Positions 61,138 through 64,000 of a DNA stretch of 64,000 nucleotides are shown in pieces (positions within the stretch are counted from its first letter, which is position 1; every line of letters starts with the position of its first letter). Source of the DNA: Enhydrobacter aerosaccus (GTDB taxonomy: Bacteria; Pseudomonadota; Alphaproteobacteria; Reyranellales; Reyranellaceae); the NCBI GenBank assembly GCA_903915535.1, contig CAIWTJ010000159.1:1-64000 (forward strand), in the 5' to 3' direction. The translations under genes were made by a program, and so were the position numbers. The notes below the pieces were generated by a model. It worked only from the letters and a program-made list of their open reading frames with translations, was not told the DNA's origin and ran no database searches.

Positions 61138-62235
61138 ATGGCCAATATTCATTCCTTCGCCGCGGACTACAGCGAGGCACGCGACAAGTTCCTGTCGGCG
61201 GCCCGCATCGCCAATGCAACGACGGCGCGCTACGACAACCCGACGAAGGGACCGAAGGGTGAAGCGCTGTCGACAGACGTCGCCCGCATAGGCCCCGAGG
61301 ATGCGTCGAAGGTCGTGGTCACCATTTCCAGCACCCACGGCGCCGAAGGCTATTGCGGGTCGGGTGTCCAGGTCGACTGGCTCGCCACTGTTGGCGCCGG
61401 CGGCCTACCGAAGGACACCGCCGCGCTCTTCATCCATGCGATCAATCCCTACGGCTTTGCCTGGACGCGCCGCGTGACGGAGGAGGGCAACGACCTCAAT
61501 CGCAACTACGTCGATCATTCCAAGCCCTATCCGATCAACAACGGCTACGCCGACATCCACGACTGGCTGATCCCGAAGGACTTCGGCCCGAACAGCGTGG
61601 CCCAGGCCGACGCCAAGCTCGCGGAGTATCGGGCCAAGGTCGGCGACAAGGCCTTTTTCGCGGCCATGTCGGGTGGCCAGTACACACATCCCGATGGCTT
61701 CTTCTTCGGCGGCGGCGGTCCGAGCTGGTCGAACCGCACGTTGCACGCGATCGCCGACAGGTATCTCAAGGGCCGCAGTGACATTGCCGTCATCGACTTT
61801 CACACCGGCCTCGGCCCCTACGGCTACGGCGAGCCGATCACGCACTACAACATCGACAGCGGCGGCTCGCGCCGCGTCCGCGCCTTCTGGGGCGAGTCGG
61901 TCACCGAGTCCAAGCGCGGGCAGACGGCTTCGGCCGCGCGTGACGGTCTGGGGCACTACGGGCTCAACCGCGTGTTCAAGGAGCCCGAGACGAGGCTCAC
62001 CATGTGCACGCTGGAATACGGGACCTTCGACCGCGAGAGCGGCCAGAAGGCGTTCCGCGCCGATCACTGGCTGCACAAGTACGGCGATCCGCTGGGCAAG
62101 GAGGCGGCCCCGGTCCGGGCGGCCATGCGCCGGCAGTTCTATCCGGATACGGACGACTGGAAGGAGGCCGTGCTGTACCGCGGCCACCAGGTCGTGCGCC
62201 AGGCCATTGCCGGGGTGCAACTCGGGGCCATCTGA
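61138..62235 (+). CDS. DUF2817 / M14-like zinc carboxypeptidase
   Basis: A 365-residue protein with carboxypeptidase-fold metal motifs: HGAEGYCGSG (His and Glu), IDFHTGLGPYG (His), and TLEYGTF (catalytic Glu). AINPYGFAWTRRVTEEGNDLNRNYVDH is the DUF2817 hallmark. No signal peptide is seen. The start at 61138 was chosen after the AGGAAGAAC stretch and is the first ATG with conserved residues. Substrate is unknown. Confidence 0.8.
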   Translation: MANIHSFAADYSEARDKFLSAARIANATTARYDNPTKGPKGEALSTDVARIGPEDASKVVVTISSTHGAEGYCGSGVQVDWLATVGAGGLPKDTAALFIHAINPYGFAWTRRVTEEGNDLNRNYVDHSKPYPINNGYADIHDWLIPKDFGPNSVAQADAKLAEYRAKVGDKAFFAAMSGGQYTHPDGFFFGGGGPSWSNRTLHAIADRYLKGRSDIAVIDFHTGLGPYGYGEPITHYNIDSGGSRRVRAFWGESVTESKRGQTASAARDGLGHYGLNRVFKEPETRLTMCTLEYGTFDRESGQKAFRADHWLHKYGDPLGKEAAPVRAAMRRQFYPDTDDWKEAVLYRGHQVVRQAIAGVQLGAI

Positions 62236-62298
62236 GCTTGGGGACAAGCGGCCAAAAAGAGCCATTTGTCCGCTAGTCGATCCTGCTACAAAGCCTCC

Positions 62299-64000
62299 AT
62301 GCGCGCTTTGGCGGCGCTCGTCGCGTTTGGAATCGTGGCGGCGCTCAATTTCCTTTGGTGGTGGTGGCCCAACAAGCCGGTCGAGATCGCCGGCTGGACG
62401 AATGCGCCGTTGCAGAGCGTGTCGTTCGCACCCTATCGCCCGGGCCAAAGCCCGCTCACGCGCACGTTCCCGACGCCTGCCCAGATCGACGAAGATCTGG
62501 CGCGCCTCAAGGGCAAGGTCCAGTCGGTGCGAACGTACTCGACCGGCGAGAACCTCGAGGCCGTGCCGCAGCGCGCCGGCAAGTACGGGCTGAAGGTCTG
62601 GCACGGGGCGTGGCTGAACGACAACGACAAGGAAAACCTCGAGCAGATCAATCTCCTGATCGACCACGCCAACAAGTATTCCGACTCGATCGAGCGCGTG
62701 ATCGTCGGCAACGAAGTCCTGCTGCGCAAGGACCTGACCGCCAACCAGCTGCGCGGCTACATCCGGCAGGTGAAGCAGCGGGTGAAGCAGCCGGTCACCT
62801 ACGCCGACGTCTGGGAGTTCTGGCTGCGCAACCCGACCCTCGCCGACGAGGTCGACTTCATCACCATCCACGTCCTGCCGTACTGGGAGGACGAGCCGAT
62901 CGGCCTCGATCGCCGTGAGGCTGACGGCACGCTGCGCATCGAGAAGCACATCGTCGACATCGTGCATAGGGTTCAGGCCCGATTCCCCGGCAAGAAGATC
63001 GTGATCGGCGAGACCGGCTGGCCGAGCGATGGCCGCATGCGCTCGGATGCGCGTACGGGCCGGATCGAACAGGTCCGCTACTTCTCGATCTTCCGCGCGA
63101 TCGCCGAGCGGGAGCATCTCGATTACAACGTCGTGGAAGCCTTTGACCAGTACTGGAAGTCGCGCCAGGAGGGCACGGTTGGTGCAACCTGGGGCCTGCT
63201 CGACGCCGAACGGCGCGACAAGTTCCAGCTGGGCAAGCCCGTCGTGGCAGAGCCGCACTGGCGCATGCTGTACACGCTCTCGATCATTCTGTCGGGGCTG
63301 CTCGTGCTGGCCTTCGCGTCGTGGCGACGTCGCGCAGAGGCGAAGCAGATCGCGATCTTTGCCGTCTTCGCCCAGCTCGTGGCGACGGTGTATGTCCAGT
63401 CGGTCTGGATCGACCTCTCGCGCACCTTCTATTTCGAACGCATGCTCGGCATGGTCTTCTGGGCGTTGCTGCTGGGCGCCTTCGGATATGCCTTGCTGCG
63501 CGGCATCGCCGACAGCCTGACCGGGCGGATGGCCGATCCGTCGCTCTACGGCGCGCGCGTGCGCGAGGCCTGGCAGGCGTGGCGGGAACTGCCGCGGCTA
63601 CGCGTCTTCCGGCGCATCGACCTGTTCCTGCAGCTGCTCTACCTGGCGCTCACCGTGCTCTGCATTTTCTATCTCGTCGTCATCACGATCGACTGGTACG
63701 GCGGCGGCTTCCATATCGGCCTGAGCTACTTCGCGATCGCGATCGACGGCCGCTATCGCGACTTCCCCATCTGGAGCTTCGTGTTGCCGAGCATCGTGCT
63801 CATGGCATGGAAGATCATGACCATGCTGCGCAAGGAGAAGGTGCCCCGGCGCGAGCGCTTCATGCGCGGCCTCTCCTTTGGCCGGCTGCTGGGCTTCGAT
63901 GGGAGCACCGGCTACGTGCGCATGAACAAGTCGTTCAGCCGCTGGCGGCCGGTCCTGCCGGAAATCGTCCTGGCCGGACTGCTGATCTTCTGGGCCGCGG
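62299..64000 (+). CDS. GH17-domain membrane glucan protein (NdvC-like), partial
   Basis: The gene runs off the window, with 567 codons visible. An N-terminal membrane anchor (LVAFGIVAALNFLWWWWP) is followed by a GH17-type domain with the acid/base Glu in IVGNEVLLR, then ITIHVLPYWEDE, and the nucleophile Glu in VIGETGWPSDGRMR. At least five helices and a cytoplasmic loop follow, the order seen in NdvC-type beta-glucan proteins of Bradyrhizobium. A glycosyltransferase half would be expected beyond the edge. No strong ribosome site is visible before the ATG. Confidence 0.8.
   Translation, partial: MRALAALVAFGIVAALNFLWWWWPNKPVEIAGWTNAPLQSVSFAPYRPGQSPLTRTFPTPAQIDEDLARLKGKVQSVRTYSTGENLEAVPQRAGKYGLKVWHGAWLNDNDKENLEQINLLIDHANKYSDSIERVIVGNEVLLRKDLTANQLRGYIRQVKQRVKQPVTYADVWEFWLRNPTLADEVDFITIHVLPYWEDEPIGLDRREADGTLRIEKHIVDIVHRVQARFPGKKIVIGETGWPSDGRMRSDARTGRIEQVRYFSIFRAIAEREHLDYNVVEAFDQYWKSRQEGTVGATWGLLDAERRDKFQLGKPVVAEPHWRMLYTLSIILSGLLVLAFASWRRRAEAKQIAIFAVFAQLVATVYVQSVWIDLSRTFYFERMLGMVFWALLLGAFGYALLRGIADSLTGRMADPSLYGARVREAWQAWRELPRLRVFRRIDLFLQLLYLALTVLCIFYLVVITIDWYGGGFHIGLSYFAIAIDGRYRDFPIWSFVLPSIVLMAWKIMTMLRKEKVPRRERFMRGLSFGRLLGFDGSTGYVRMNKSFSRWRPVLPEIVLAGLLIFWAA

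Noticed and set aside
62225-62298. GGACAA...TTGTCC inverted repeat as a terminator after the M14-like gene
   Set aside because: Stem of only six bases with a 17-base loop and no U-tract.
61405-63258. 617-codon frame opposite the M14-like and GH17 genes
   Set aside because: Low-complexity Arg/Asp/Val composition; the plus-strand genes have motif support.

Overview
The window is GC-rich, densely packed bacterial DNA. It has short gene gaps, many ATGA/TGATG stop-start overlaps, GTG/TTG starts, two long palindromic intergenic repeats of the kind scattered through Rhizobiales genomes, and an xthA-erpA neighbourhood. Together with the many GMC oxidoreductases, Bug-type solute receptors, amidases and a GH17 glucan protein, this points to a soil or environmental alphaproteobacterium (Rhizobiales, or a relative such as Reyranella). 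That placement is inference from gene content. No tRNA, rRNA, CRISPR or plasmid/phage backbone was seen.

Layout. 1-139: probable right end of an IS21-like insertion element. 488-1186: phosphopantetheinyl transferase. 1196-5449 (minus): complete sugar-type ABC importer (receptor, two permeases, ATPase). 5628-8433: Bug receptor, YdeI-like protein with an operator-like palindrome, a palindromic repeat and a flavin oxidoreductase. 8499-13662 (plus): IlvD-type dehydratase, Baeyer-Villiger monooxygenase and GMC dehydrogenase. 13668-18300 (minus): GMC dehydrogenase, NHL propeller, D-2-hydroxyacid dehydrogenase and Bug receptor. 18385-19323: small SnoaL protein and two tandem secreted mini-proteins. 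19320-23603 (minus): dehydrogenase, amidohydrolase, Bug receptor and MetE-like methyltransferase. 23669-25787: secreted phospholipase D-like lipoprotein and a small secreted protein. 25791-29985 (minus): Rieske oxygenase, glutamine-synthetase-like ligase and amidase. 30289-33401 (plus): hydrolase, uracil-DNA glycosylase-like protein, alcohol dehydrogenase and GST. 33499-37289: NEW3-domain membrane protein with an ABC ATPase/permease pair and a non-ATG-started hypothetical. 37273-41523: RluA, amidase and FAH (minus), facing a DapA-like aldolase. 41524-42668: a promoter, a short leader ORF containing consecutive Trp-Tyr-Phe codons and a perfect terminator, ahead of two tandem GNAT acetyltransferases. 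42670-64000: housekeeping and catabolic genes including P450, PP2C phosphatase, Rhizobium-type asparaginase, RNA methyltransferase, xthA, erpA, CHASE2 adenylate cyclase, D-glutamate cyclase, acyl-CoA dehydrogenase, CitE/MaoC pair and M14-like peptidase. The window ends inside a GH17 membrane protein.

How it works together. Most of the window reads as catabolic modules: a periplasmic receptor or importer brings in an organic substrate, and flavin, Rieske, NAD or aldolase enzymes process it. The three most unusual signals are the compact attenuator-like leader at 41524-41668, the Rieske/GS-like/amidase trio whose logic resembles gamma-glutamylation routes for amine degradation, and the helically phased CCGTTT repeats at 30164-30275. 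All ten convergent gene ends in the window lie within -17 to +9 bp of each other, two of them sharing one CTAG as both stop codons.
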